Source of the DNA: Candidatus Omnitrophota bacterium
GTDB lineage: Bacteria > Omnitrophota > 4484-213
DNA length: 35,730 bases
Assembly (NCBI GenBank): GCA_003645805.1
Contig: QNCL01000004.1
Coordinates: 1-35,730 of the forward strand
Direction: 5' to 3'
This document shows positions 18,715 through 27,462 of the stretch, piece by piece. Every line of letters starts with the position of its first letter. Position 1 is the stretch's first letter. The notes under the pieces are model-generated. The model made no database searches, was not told the DNA's origin, and was given only the letters and a program-made list of their open reading frames with translations. The position numbers and the translations under genes are program-made.

Positions 18715-19905
18715 TTGCAGATGTTTAAGGTAGGGATAGGAGTAAGTAAGAATAGAGACCCTTTTCTTGCTGGAGAAGAAGCAGGTAGGCAATGTTTGAT
18801 AGAACTGGAGCAGGAAACCCCGGATATCTGTTTTCTTTTCTCTTCGGTAAAGTTTGCCCATCTTAGGACACTAACAGGAATAAAAGCCGTTCTTCCTGAT
18901 GTGCCTTTGTTTGGAGTGAGTGATGCAGGAGAGATTACCTCTGAAGGAAGCCTGCAAAGAAGTTTAGTACTGGTGGGAATAAAATCGGATAGATTGGCTT
19001 TCTCTGCCCATTTAGAGGAGGATATCGGGATAGAAGCACGGGAGAAGGGACGGAGAATAGCCGAGAGGGTAAAAAAAGGCTTGCAGGTAAAGGATAGGAA
19101 TAAAGAGATATTAGTTCTTTTCTCCGATGGCCTTTCTGGAAGTATCGCCGATATTATTCGTGGAGCGCAGGAGGTGTTGGGAACAAGTTATCCTATCTTA
19201 GGAGGAGGAGCAGGAGATGACTTTTTGTTCAGGAAGACATATCAGTATTATCAGGATAGAGTGTTTGAGCAGAGTGCTTTTGGTCTTATTCTTTCTTTAC
19301 CCAAGATAGGATTTGGAATGCGACATGGCTGGAAACCCTTAGGAAGACCCTATAAGGTCACTCGAGCAAAGAAGAATGTGGTTCAGGAATTAGACCATAA
19401 GCCAGCCATTGAGGTCTATCAAAACTACTTTGGCAGAGAGATAGAGGAGTTAGAAAAGAGCGTCTTAGTAAATATGATTATCAACTATCCTTTAGGTATT
19501 GCGGTGCCAGGAGAAAAGGAGTATCTGGTGCGCAATGTTTTGGATATCCATCTTGATGGTTCTCTGGTCTTCTCCGCAGATATTAACGAAGGAGAAGAAG
19601 TGCGCCTGATGATGAGCAACAAAGAGATGGTGGTTGCTGCTGCTCGCGATGCCAGTTGGGAGGCTATACGCGGAGTTTGGCTGGAAGAAATAGGTCTGGG
19701 TATTGTGTTTAACTCTGCTTCCCGCTGTAAACTTTTGGGAAGGGGGAGAGATAAGGAGATAGAGGAAATAAGGGGAATCTTGCGCCAGATTCCTTTTGTC
19801 GGATTTTATGGCTATAGTCAGCAGGCACCTTTGAGCGGAGGTTCTCATCTGGGACAATGTTATGCCCATAATCAAAGTGTAGTGGTGCTGGTATTAGGAG
19901 AATAG
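18715..19905 (+). CDS. FIST N/FIST C domain sensory protein
   Basis: N-terminal 'VGIGVSKNRDPFLAGEEAGRQCLIEL', 'LFGVSDAGEITSEG', 'YPILGGGAGDD'; C-terminal 'GFYGYSQQAPLSGGSHLGQCYAHNQSVVVLVLG'. First codon TTG (18715) or ATG (18721). Confidence 0.85.
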   Translation: MQMFKVGIGVSKNRDPFLAGEEAGRQCLIELEQETPDICFLFSSVKFAHLRTLTGIKAVLPDVPLFGVSDAGEITSEGSLQRSLVLVGIKSDRLAFSAHLEEDIGIEAREKGRRIAERVKKGLQVKDRNKEILVLFSDGLSGSIADIIRGAQEVLGTSYPILGGGAGDDFLFRKTYQYYQDRVFEQSAFGLILSLPKIGFGMRHGWKPLGRPYKVTRAKKNVVQELDHKPAIEVYQNYFGREIEELEKSVLVNMIINYPLGIAVPGEKEYLVRNVLDIHLDGSLVFSADINEGEEVRLMMSNKEMVVAAARDASWEAIRGVWLEEIGLGIVFNSASRCKLLGRGRDKEIEEIRGILRQIPFVGFYGYSQQAPLSGGSHLGQCYAHNQSVVVLVLGE

Positions 19906-19908
19906 GAT

Positions 19909-21348
19909 ATGCCTTTACGCATCAAGTTTCTTGTTCTATTTTCTCTCTTTTCACTTTTTCTTTTACTTTCCGAACGCTTAGAGATAAGATTAGCCGCCTA
20001 TGCCCTTCTTATTTTTTCTCTTTTTCTTCTTCTCTTCTCTGAAGAAAAGGAGCGAGAGGAGAGAAAAAAGAAGGAGAAGGCATTGTCTAAATTAGAGCAG
20101 TTGTATAATGATTTAGATGAGCAAGCAAAATTGATTGTTCAGACAGATCTAAAGTTAAGAAAAGCAGAGGAGGAGTTGAACAGAAGAATTAGTGGATTAT
20201 ACATCCTTCAGGATATCGGAAGGATGATCAGCAATACCAAGAACTTCTTTGATCCCTCTACGCAAAGGTTTGATTTAGAGTATAGTTTAAATAGAATCTC
20301 CGAAGTGATTACCCAAGCATTGGTGGAGCGTCTGGATTTTGAAAAGAGTGCTCTCTTTCTTGTAGAGGAAAGAACATACAAAATTGTCTATTGTGCAGGA
20401 GAAGGGTATACACCTCGTGAGCAAGAAAGGATAAACAATGAGAGGGAGTTGACCTCCTTTCTGGAAGAGAAAGAGGTAAAAGAGGCTTTTATCAAAAGAA
20501 GTCCTACTTTAGTAAAGGATATCTCTTTTTTCCCTTCCACTTTAGAGGAAAAGATAAGCAGTTTCTTTAATGTCTCTTCTTTTGCTATTGTGCCCATAGT
20601 TGTTCAGGAGGATATTGTCGGTTCTATCTTTGTGGGAAATGGGGTATATTATGATAAGATTGATGAGCAGGATTTAGAGTTTCTTTCTATCCTGGCAGAA
20701 CAAACAGGGGTAGCAATAGGGAATATTTACCTCTATCGGGAGGCAATAACCGCTCTCGATGCCAATCCTCTTACCAAATTACCAGGCAATATCTCCATAA
20801 ATGAGAGATTGAGAAAATGTATAGAGGGAAAGGAAACTTTTGCCGTTTGTCTTATAGATATAGATGAATTTAAGGCATTCAACGATTATTATGGATTTGA
20901 AGCAGGGGACAAGGTTATTCAGCAAACAGCGGTTATCTTAAAAGAAGCAGTGAGAAAAAAAGGGAATGTAGAGGACTTTCTTGGGCATATCGGGGGAGAT
21001 GATTTTATTCTATTGACCACTCCAGATAAGGTAAAGCCACTTTGTGAGCAGATAATCAAAGACTTTGATGCCTTTATCCCTCTTCTGTATGCTCAAGAAG
21101 ACAGAGAGAAAGGTTATATATTGAGCAAGGATAGACAAGGGAGGGTAAGAAAATTCTCTTTGATGAGCATCTCTATTGCTGTGGTTAGTAATCTCTACAA
21201 GAATATTGTGCATCTCGCCCAGATTAGCGAGATAGGAGCAGAGCTTAAAAGATATGCGAAGTCTTTGAAAGGGAGTGTGTGGGTGGAGGATAAACGCAAC
21301 GGAGAAAAAAGGAAGAAGAAGGAGAAGGATTATGTTGACAAGCAATAA
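19909..21348 (+). CDS. Membrane-anchored GAF and non-canonical GGDEF-like (GGDDF) protein
   Basis: Two N-terminal hydrophobic segments, coiled coil, GAF-like region, then 'LTKLPGN...LIDIDEFKAFNDYYGFEAGDKVI...GHIGGDDFILL'. Confidence 0.85.
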   Translation: MPLRIKFLVLFSLFSLFLLLSERLEIRLAAYALLIFSLFLLLFSEEKEREERKKKEKALSKLEQLYNDLDEQAKLIVQTDLKLRKAEEELNRRISGLYILQDIGRMISNTKNFFDPSTQRFDLEYSLNRISEVITQALVERLDFEKSALFLVEERTYKIVYCAGEGYTPREQERINNERELTSFLEEKEVKEAFIKRSPTLVKDISFFPSTLEEKISSFFNVSSFAIVPIVVQEDIVGSIFVGNGVYYDKIDEQDLEFLSILAEQTGVAIGNIYLYREAITALDANPLTKLPGNISINERLRKCIEGKETFAVCLIDIDEFKAFNDYYGFEAGDKVIQQTAVILKEAVRKKGNVEDFLGHIGGDDFILLTTPDKVKPLCEQIIKDFDAFIPLLYAQEDREKGYILSKDRQGRVRKFSLMSISIAVVSNLYKNIVHLAQISEIGAELKRYAKSLKGSVWVEDKRNGEKRKKKEKDYVDKQ

Positions 21349-21364
21349 AATAAGATAGTATAAT
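21335..21364 (+). promoter_or_regulatory. Consensus sigma70 promoter for the pilus/secretion operon
   Basis: TTGACA 21335-21340 (inside the 3' end of the upstream CDS), 18-nt spacer, TATAAT 21359-21364, followed by the pilT start. Confidence 0.75.
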
Positions 21365-21396
21365 GAACCTGGTTTTGCTTGGATAGAGGAGAAAGG

Positions 21397-22461
21397 ATGG
21401 TAGAGTTGCGAGAACTGCTGGATTTGTGTATCGATCGCAATGCTTCAGATTTGCATCTGGTGGTAGGAAAACCTCCTATGCTCCGTCAGGATGGGAGATT
21501 AGAGACAATAGAAGAAACGCCACTTTCTGTAGAGGATACAGAGAGGATAAGTGAGTCTCTGCTTAGCAAAGAGCAGAGAGGGGCAATGGAGGAGAAAGGG
21601 CAGGCGGAGTTTAGTTTTTCCTTCAAGGATATTGCCAGGTTTAGAGTTTCCGTCTATAAAGAAAGAAAAGGTTTAGGGATAGCCTTGCGTTTACTTCCTC
21701 AGAGGATAATGAGTTTTGCAGAGATTGGTTTACCTCCAAGCACTGCTGATTTGCTTTGCAAAAGGCAAGGGCTTATTCTTGTCACTGGTCCCACCGGGGT
21801 AGGCAAGACAACCACATTAGCCAGTATGATCGATTTTATAAACTCCAATTGGGTGAAGCATATAATTACCATTGAAGACCCCATTGAATACTATCATCCG
21901 CATAAGAAGTCTATCATCACTCAAAGGGAATTGAATTCTGACATTCCCTCTTTCTCCGAGGCGGTGATTGCAAGTCTGCGTCAAGATCCGGATGTGATTA
22001 TGATCGGAGAGATGCGCGACCTTTCCACTATTGAAGCCGCTCTTACCTGTGCAGAGACAGGACATCTCGTTTTATCTACCTTGCATACCGTAAATGCCAG
22101 CAAGACTATAGATAGAATTGTAGATGTTTTTCCTACCTATCGGCAGAATCAGATAAGGATTCAACTTTCCACAGTTATCTTAGCAGTGTTTAGCCAACGG
22201 CTTATTCCTAGGGCTTCAGGAAGGGGAAGAATTGCTGGATTTGAGATAATGATCGCCACTCCTTCTATCCGTAATCTAATCCGAGAGAATCAATCCTATA
22301 AGATCAACACCGACATCCAGACAGGAGGAAAATATGGGATGTGCACGCTTGCTTCCTCTTTGATGAACCTTTATAAGAGAAAACTGATTAGTTATGAGGA
22401 GGTTTTAGCCAATGTCCCGGAACTGAAAGAGGAAGTAGGTTCTGAAGAGGAAAGGAGATGA
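21397..22461 (+). CDS. pilT: Type IV pilus retraction ATPase PilT-like
   Basis: Walker A TGPTGVGKTTT, IEDPIEYYH, GEMRDLSTIEAALTCAETGHLVLSTLHT, SIRNLIRE (AIRNLIRE-type motif). ATG 21397 with AGGAGAAAGG SD is preferred over the track's TTG start at 21379. Confidence 0.95.
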   Translation: MVELRELLDLCIDRNASDLHLVVGKPPMLRQDGRLETIEETPLSVEDTERISESLLSKEQRGAMEEKGQAEFSFSFKDIARFRVSVYKERKGLGIALRLLPQRIMSFAEIGLPPSTADLLCKRQGLILVTGPTGVGKTTTLASMIDFINSNWVKHIITIEDPIEYYHPHKKSIITQRELNSDIPSFSEAVIASLRQDPDVIMIGEMRDLSTIEAALTCAETGHLVLSTLHTVNASKTIDRIVDVFPTYRQNQIRIQLSTVILAVFSQRLIPRASGRGRIAGFEIMIATPSIRNLIRENQSYKINTDIQTGGKYGMCTLASSLMNLYKRKLISYEEVLANVPELKEEVGSEEERR

Positions 22462-24137
22462 AAGGAGAGAAACGGAAACTGCCTTTATTAGGAGAGATAC
22501 TCTTAGGGCAAGGACTTATCGACAAGGAGCAACTGCAGATGGCTTTGGAAGAGCAGAAAGTAAGTAAGAGACTTCTGGGAGAGATTCTCCTTTCCCATGG
22601 TTTTATTACTGAAAAAGACCTGTTTTCCGCTTTGGCTGTTAAGTTTAATCTTCCTTTTGTGAGTGTATCCTCCTATCTTATTCCTCCTGAGGTAATTAAC
22701 CTTCTACCCAAAGATTTTGTGCGCGAGTATAAAGTTTTGCCTCTATCTAAAGAGGGTGAGGAGTTAACTGTGGCTATGATTGATCCGTTAAATATGTTCC
22801 TTCTTGAGGAGTTGAAACGCTATTCCTCCTGCAAGGTTAAACTAGTAATAAGCACTGCCTCAGAAATTGAGCAAGCCATAGAGCAATATTATGGATTTAG
22901 TAGTTCCATAGAGGAATTGATAAAGAGTATTGATAAGGAGAAGTTGTTGGGGGCCGGAGAGAGAGGCGATATAGAAGCCCCTATTGTGAAGTTGGTAAAC
23001 CTACTTATTCTGCAAGCAGTGCAAAGCAGGGCTTCGGATATCCATATTGAGCCCGAGGAGAAGTTTGTGCGTGTGCGCTATCGCATTGATGGTATGCTCT
23101 CAGACACCTTCTCCCTTCCCAAAGATTTACAGATGCCCGTCATCTCGCGAATAAAGATTATGGCTAATATGAATATTGCAGAAAGACGCTTGCCTCAGGA
23201 TGGGCGAGTAGAGATAAAGGCAGGCTCCCGTCCTCTGGATATTCGCATCTCTACTCAACCTACCCTTTTTGGCGAGAATGTGGTAATGCGGTTATTAGAG
23301 AAGAGACAGATCTTTGTGGAACTGAAGCAGTTGGGTTTTTCCGAGGAGACCTTAAAAAGGTATGAGGAGGTCTTATTTAAGCCTTATGGGATAATCTTGG
23401 TTACCGGACCCACAGGAAGTGGGAAGAGCACTACCCTCTATGTCTGTTTGCAGAAACTCAATACAGAGCAGAAGAATATTATGACCATTGAGGATCCTAT
23501 TGAGTATCAACTTCCCGGGGTGCGTCAAAGTCAGGTGAATCCTAAAACTGGCTTTGACTTTGCTTCTGGACTGCGGGCTATCTTGCGTCAGGATCCAGAT
23601 ATAATTATGGTGGGAGAGATAAGGGATATGGAAACAGCAGAGGTGGCTGTTCGTGCCGCTCTTACCGGGCATCTCGTGCTTTCTACCTTACATACCAATG
23701 ATGCTCCGAGTGCTTTCACTCGCCTGATTGATATGGGTATTGAGCCATTTCTGATTTCCTCTGCAGTAATTGGGGTATTGGCACAGAGATTGGTAAGGGT
23801 CATCTGCCCAAGATGCAAAGAGGCGTATAAACCTTCAGAGGAGATGCGTGCTAAGTTAGGTCTGGCGAGGAGAAAAAAGGAGACAGAGGTTCTATTTTAT
23901 CGGGGCAAGGGTTGTGCTTACTGTCGAAAGACAGGCTATTATGGACGGATAGGAATCTTTGAGTTTCTTCCTGCTACCCCCGAACTCAGAGAACTAATCC
24001 TGCGTCGTTGCTCATCTACCCTAATCCGCCAATTAGCAGAGAAGCAGGGGATGAAGAGTCTATTTGAAGACGGTCTGGACAAGGTTCTTAAAGGGATTAC
24101 TACCATAGAGGAGGTTTTGCGAGTAGCGATATCGTAG
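22458..24137 (+). CDS. pilB: PilB/GspE-type assembly ATPase
   Basis: N-terminal tandem LLGEILL...GLI/GFIT repeats (T2SSE_N/MshEN-like), Walker A TGPTGSGKSTT, IEDPIEYQLPGVRQSQVN, GEIRDMETAEVAVRAALTGHLVLSTLHTNDAPSA, C-terminal zinc tetracysteine CPRCKE...CAYCRKTGYYGRIGIFE. Confidence 0.95.
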   Translation: MKGEKRKLPLLGEILLGQGLIDKEQLQMALEEQKVSKRLLGEILLSHGFITEKDLFSALAVKFNLPFVSVSSYLIPPEVINLLPKDFVREYKVLPLSKEGEELTVAMIDPLNMFLLEELKRYSSCKVKLVISTASEIEQAIEQYYGFSSSIEELIKSIDKEKLLGAGERGDIEAPIVKLVNLLILQAVQSRASDIHIEPEEKFVRVRYRIDGMLSDTFSLPKDLQMPVISRIKIMANMNIAERRLPQDGRVEIKAGSRPLDIRISTQPTLFGENVVMRLLEKRQIFVELKQLGFSEETLKRYEEVLFKPYGIILVTGPTGSGKSTTLYVCLQKLNTEQKNIMTIEDPIEYQLPGVRQSQVNPKTGFDFASGLRAILRQDPDIIMVGEIRDMETAEVAVRAALTGHLVLSTLHTNDAPSAFTRLIDMGIEPFLISSAVIGVLAQRLVRVICPRCKEAYKPSEEMRAKLGLARRKKETEVLFYRGKGCAYCRKTGYYGRIGIFEFLPATPELRELILRRCSSTLIRQLAEKQGMKSLFEDGLDKVLKGITTIEEVLRVAIS

Positions 24138-24174
24138 AAAGCAAAGGTGGAGGGAGTAATAATCAGGAGGAGAA

Positions 24175-25125
24175 ATGAGCAAGAGGGTAGGGATAGGGGT
24201 ATGTGCTTTTCTTCTCACTTTTTCTTCCTTTTGTTTTGCAGATATATGTAAGAGGTATATAGGAAGAAGGAGAAAGTGTCCTGCTGTTTGTAATAGTCAG
24301 TGCAGAAGATTGGGCTATGCCCGAGGGGTATGTGAAGGAAGAAAGTGTTATTGTTTTAAGGCAGAAGGAAGTGTATGTGCTTCTCCTGAATATAGCCCCT
24401 GGAGCCCTTGTGCAGGGTTTGAGAGTATTTGTGACACTACCGGAACACAAACCCGCACCTTGACCACCTATCACTGCAAGGCAGGAGTATGCACTCCTTC
24501 TATCTCTACTCAAACCCGTCCTTGCATACGCAACACCGATAACTTGCCTTGTCCTCCCTATCTTCGTCTCCACCCTTGGAGCGCTTGTTCGGGATTCAGT
24601 AGTGTCTGTGATACTACAGGAGTGCAAGAGCGCTCTGCAGATATTTTTCGTTGCCGCTCAGGACATTGTGTAGTCTACTCTACTATTGACCCTTATCAAA
24701 CCCGTCCTTGTATACGGGATACCAACGGAGTTAGTTGCGGAAGTCAAGGTTGTGATGCCCTGGATGGCTGGTATGATACGGGAGAGAACAAATGGCAGCC
24801 TTTAACCTCTGAGCCTTGCAAAGAGGAGAAGAGGGTAAAACAAGAATACAGGAATTACTCCTCTTGCACAAGACTATGCCAGAGCGGAATATGTCAGGAG
24901 TGTTGTTCAGGTAGTTATTCTGTAGAAGGAGTTAGATGGCAGAGTACAGGAGAGATACGCAATCTGCCGGATGGAAGTATGTGTGATGATAAGAACCCAG
25001 ATACTGTCAATGATAGTTGCAGAGCGGGAGAGTGTGTGGGAGTTTCTCTGAGTGAATTTCAGGGAGAAAGGATTAAGCATATGCTTCCCGATGTGAGTGA
25101 GGAGATAATCAAGAAGAAGGAATGA
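24175..25125 (+). CDS. Exported Cys-rich protein with defensin-like Cys motif and two thrombospondin-like repeats
   Basis: Signal peptide (VGIGVCAFLLTFSSFCFA), CKRYIGRRRKCPAVCNSQCRRLGYARGVCEGRKCYC, duplicated PWSxCxGFxSxCDTTGxQxR...TRPCIRxTxxxxC units, C-terminal DGSMCDDKNPDTVNDSCRAGECVG. Confidence 0.85.
   Translation: MSKRVGIGVCAFLLTFSSFCFADICKRYIGRRRKCPAVCNSQCRRLGYARGVCEGRKCYCFKAEGSVCASPEYSPWSPCAGFESICDTTGTQTRTLTTYHCKAGVCTPSISTQTRPCIRNTDNLPCPPYLRLHPWSACSGFSSVCDTTGVQERSADIFRCRSGHCVVYSTIDPYQTRPCIRDTNGVSCGSQGCDALDGWYDTGENKWQPLTSEPCKEEKRVKQEYRNYSSCTRLCQSGICQECCSGSYSVEGVRWQSTGEIRNLPDGSMCDDKNPDTVNDSCRAGECVGVSLSEFQGERIKHMLPDVSEEIIKKKE
24391..24738 (+). repeat. Two tandem protein-level repeats of about 55 aa (24391-24552 and 24568-24738)
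   Basis: YSPWSPCAGFESICDTTGTQTRTLTTYHCKAGVCTPSISTQTRPCIRNTDNLPC vs LHPWSACSGFSSVCDTTGVQERSADIFRCRSGHCVVYSTIDPYQTRPCIRDTNGVSC. Confidence 0.85.
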
Positions 25126-25796
25126 AGAGAGCAGGTTTTACCCTTACTGAACTGATTGTGGTTTTGATGATTATGGCTATTATCAGTTCTGTTGCGCTTC
25201 CTTTAGGGAGTTTGATAGTAAAACAGAGTGCGGATAAGGCTACGCGCGAGGAGATAGAGAATTTGAGTGCTGCGCTCATAAGGTATTATAAAGAACATGA
25301 TAGTTTTCCTACTACTTCCAATCCCTTAACCGGGATAAGGGATTATATAAGCACCTTTGGAGATGATTATCTTAGGGATGGATGGGGAGAGGACTATGAT
25401 TGCAACTGCACCTATGGTTCCTGGGGTAATGATACCTGTGAGATAAGAAGCAGGGGTGCGAATAAGGAATGGGATGCGTGTGAGGATTCAGGAGGAGATG
25501 ATATCTGCTTTAGCGTAGAGGCTCCTACAATGATTAGGCGAGAGAAGGAGGAGAAGGTGAGGAATGAGTTAGCAGTAGTCTCTTTAGCCGCAGAAGCATA
25601 CGCAATTAGGGAAGGAGATTATCCTAGGAGCATAGATGAGTTGTATAATGGAGGATATTTAACCGATTTCTCCTTTCGCACGGATCTCTGGGGTAATGAC
25701 TACTATGAACACCCAAGCCCAATCGTAAATCTGTTTTGCAGCCTAGGTCCTAATGGAATCTGGGATGGGGGAGGGAATGACGACATCTGTCCATAG
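25122..25796 (+). CDS. GspG-like pseudopilin with two tandem C-terminal GspG-type domains
   Basis: Prepilin motif KRAG|FTLTELIVVLMIMAII; two similar domains (REEIENLSAALIRYYKEHDSFP...GWGEDY...GGDDIC and RNELAVVSLAAEAYAIREGDYP...DLWGNDY...GGNDDIC). Confidence 0.88.
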   Translation: MKRAGFTLTELIVVLMIMAIISSVALPLGSLIVKQSADKATREEIENLSAALIRYYKEHDSFPTTSNPLTGIRDYISTFGDDYLRDGWGEDYDCNCTYGSWGNDTCEIRSRGANKEWDACEDSGGDDICFSVEAPTMIRREKEEKVRNELAVVSLAAEAYAIREGDYPRSIDELYNGGYLTDFSFRTDLWGNDYYEHPSPIVNLFCSLGPNGIWDGGGNDDICP

Positions 25797-26211
25797 AGAG
25801 GGATTTACTCTGATAGAGGTAATGGTAGCAGTAGCAGTGATTGCTCTGGTAGCCAGCGTTGTTCTTCCCAAGACATATTATTTGGTAGACAAAGCCAAAC
25901 TTACACGCACCCGAAGTGAACTCAACTCTATCAAAACTGCTCTTGAAGCCTATTATGAGGAGCATAAAGAGTTTCCGCCTGGCGGATATTATCATAGTGA
26001 TAGTGCGAAGGGAGATCTTAACCAGTGGTTGGCAGATTACATAGACAGAGAGATAGAAGGGGATCCCTGGAGAGGAGAATATGAGTATGGATATTTACCG
26101 GGAGACTATTGCTATATCGGAAGTTGGGGTCCGGACAGAGAAAGAGATAGCGAACCCGAGAGTTCACATACTGCAGAGGATGACGATATATATCTTTGGC
26201 TGGAGTTCTAA
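25777..26211 (+). CDS. GspG-like pseudopilin
   Basis: MTTSVHREG|FTLIEVMVAVAVIALVASVVLP prepilin signal, then ELNSIKTALEAYYEEHKEFPPGG. ATG 25777 with GGGGGAGGG SD preferred over the track's 25753. Confidence 0.88.
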   Translation: MTTSVHREGFTLIEVMVAVAVIALVASVVLPKTYYLVDKAKLTRTRSELNSIKTALEAYYEEHKEFPPGGYYHSDSAKGDLNQWLADYIDREIEGDPWRGEYEYGYLPGDYCYIGSWGPDRERDSEPESSHTAEDDDIYLWLEF

Positions 26212-26248
26212 GAAGGCCTCCTTCAGAACTTGTTGATCTCTTTTCTCA

Positions 26249-27451
26249 ATGCCTACCTATTTTTATACTGCCAGAGATAGCGCGGGGAGATTAGTAAAGG
26301 GAAGTCTTTCTGCCTCTTCGCGCGAGGAACTCAATGAGAAGTTAAGCGCAATGGGGTATTTTCTTACCCATGTATCTTTGAAAGAAAAGAGATGGAGGAC
26401 GAGCTCTATCTCTTCTGCTATAAAGGCAAATGACCTGATTGTTTTTACCATTCACCTCCACACGCTCTTGGAAGCAGGAGTTCCTTTGCTAAGTGGGTTA
26501 AAAGGTTTGGCTCGGCAAGCCCAGGGAAGGAGATTGGGAGAGATAATCGAAGGAATCTGTCAGCGTCTGGAGGCAGGAGAGAGTTTTAGTCAGGCACTCG
26601 CCGCTTATCCAAAGGTTTTCTCTAAGTTGTATATAGGGATTGTCAGAGCAGGGGAGTCCTCGGGGAAGTTGGATCTGGTTTTGAATTGGCTGGCTAAGTT
26701 TCTGCAGTGGCAAAAGGACCTAAGGTCTCAGATCAGAGATGTGTTTTTTTATCCTTGTATCTTGATTGGTTTAATGCTATTATTAGTAAGCCTTTTGGTT
26801 ACCTTTGTTCTTCCTCGTTTTGTTGCTTTATTTTCAGCGATGAGGATTACTCTTCCTTTATTTACCCGTATACTGCTATCACTTAGTCAATTTGCTCATA
26901 GCCACTGGCTTTATTTTTTGCTGGTTTTCTTTATCGCTGGAATAGCAGGTTTTCTCTATATGCGTTCAGAGAAAGGACGCTACAGAGTTGATTACCTGAA
27001 GATTAGATTGCCTGTTATAGGTTTTCTTATTCATAAGATTGCTCTCTCGCGTTTTGCCCATACCCTTTCTATTCTTCTTAATTCAGGTGTGGATATACTT
27101 ACTTCCCTGGAGATAAACAAGGAGGTAGTAAACAATGCCTATTTAGCCAAGGTGATAGAGGAGGTTAAACAGAAGGTAAAGACCGGAGAGAGTCTCTCTC
27201 AGGCGCTAAAAGAGAACAAAAACTTTCCTCCTCTGGTGGTGACAATGATAGCAGTAGGAGAAAATAGCGGGTTCTTAGAGAAGAATTTAGAGAGGGTGTG
27301 TCAGTTCTATGATGAGGAGGTACCCCGGGCTATCAAACGTATCTTTACCTTTATTGAACCCCTTCTTATCCTGTGCATTGGACTGATAGTGGGGGCAATC
27401 GCTCTCTCTATTTTTCTTCCTCTTTATCAGTTAATCACTATGGTTTCCTGA
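26249..27451 (+). CDS. pilC: PilC/GspF inner membrane platform protein
   Basis: YFYTARDSAGRLVKGSLSASSREEL, two GspF repeats (LHTLLEAGVPLLSGL; LSILLNSGVDILTSL), FIEPLLILCIGLIVGAIALSIFLPLYQL. Confidence 0.94.
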   Translation: MPTYFYTARDSAGRLVKGSLSASSREELNEKLSAMGYFLTHVSLKEKRWRTSSISSAIKANDLIVFTIHLHTLLEAGVPLLSGLKGLARQAQGRRLGEIIEGICQRLEAGESFSQALAAYPKVFSKLYIGIVRAGESSGKLDLVLNWLAKFLQWQKDLRSQIRDVFFYPCILIGLMLLLVSLLVTFVLPRFVALFSAMRITLPLFTRILLSLSQFAHSHWLYFLLVFFIAGIAGFLYMRSEKGRYRVDYLKIRLPVIGFLIHKIALSRFAHTLSILLNSGVDILTSLEINKEVVNNAYLAKVIEEVKQKVKTGESLSQALKENKNFPPLVVTMIAVGENSGFLEKNLERVCQFYDEEVPRAIKRIFTFIEPLLILCIGLIVGAIALSIFLPLYQLITMVS

Positions 27452-27462
27452 TTGGCAGAAAG

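Noticed and set aside
22458-22690. c-di-GMP binding by the N-terminal MshEN-like domain of the PilB/GspE ATPase
   Set aside because: The two tandem repeats are visible, but the residue just before LGE is Leu in both repeats (PLLGE and RLLGE) rather than the Arg of the RLGE motif, so c-di-GMP binding cannot be claimed from sequence alone.
24163-24627. Minus-strand 154-aa ORF opposite the Cys-rich protein
   Set aside because: Shadow ORF with composition mirroring the sense repeats; the sense strand has a signal peptide, ordered Cys pattern and operon context.
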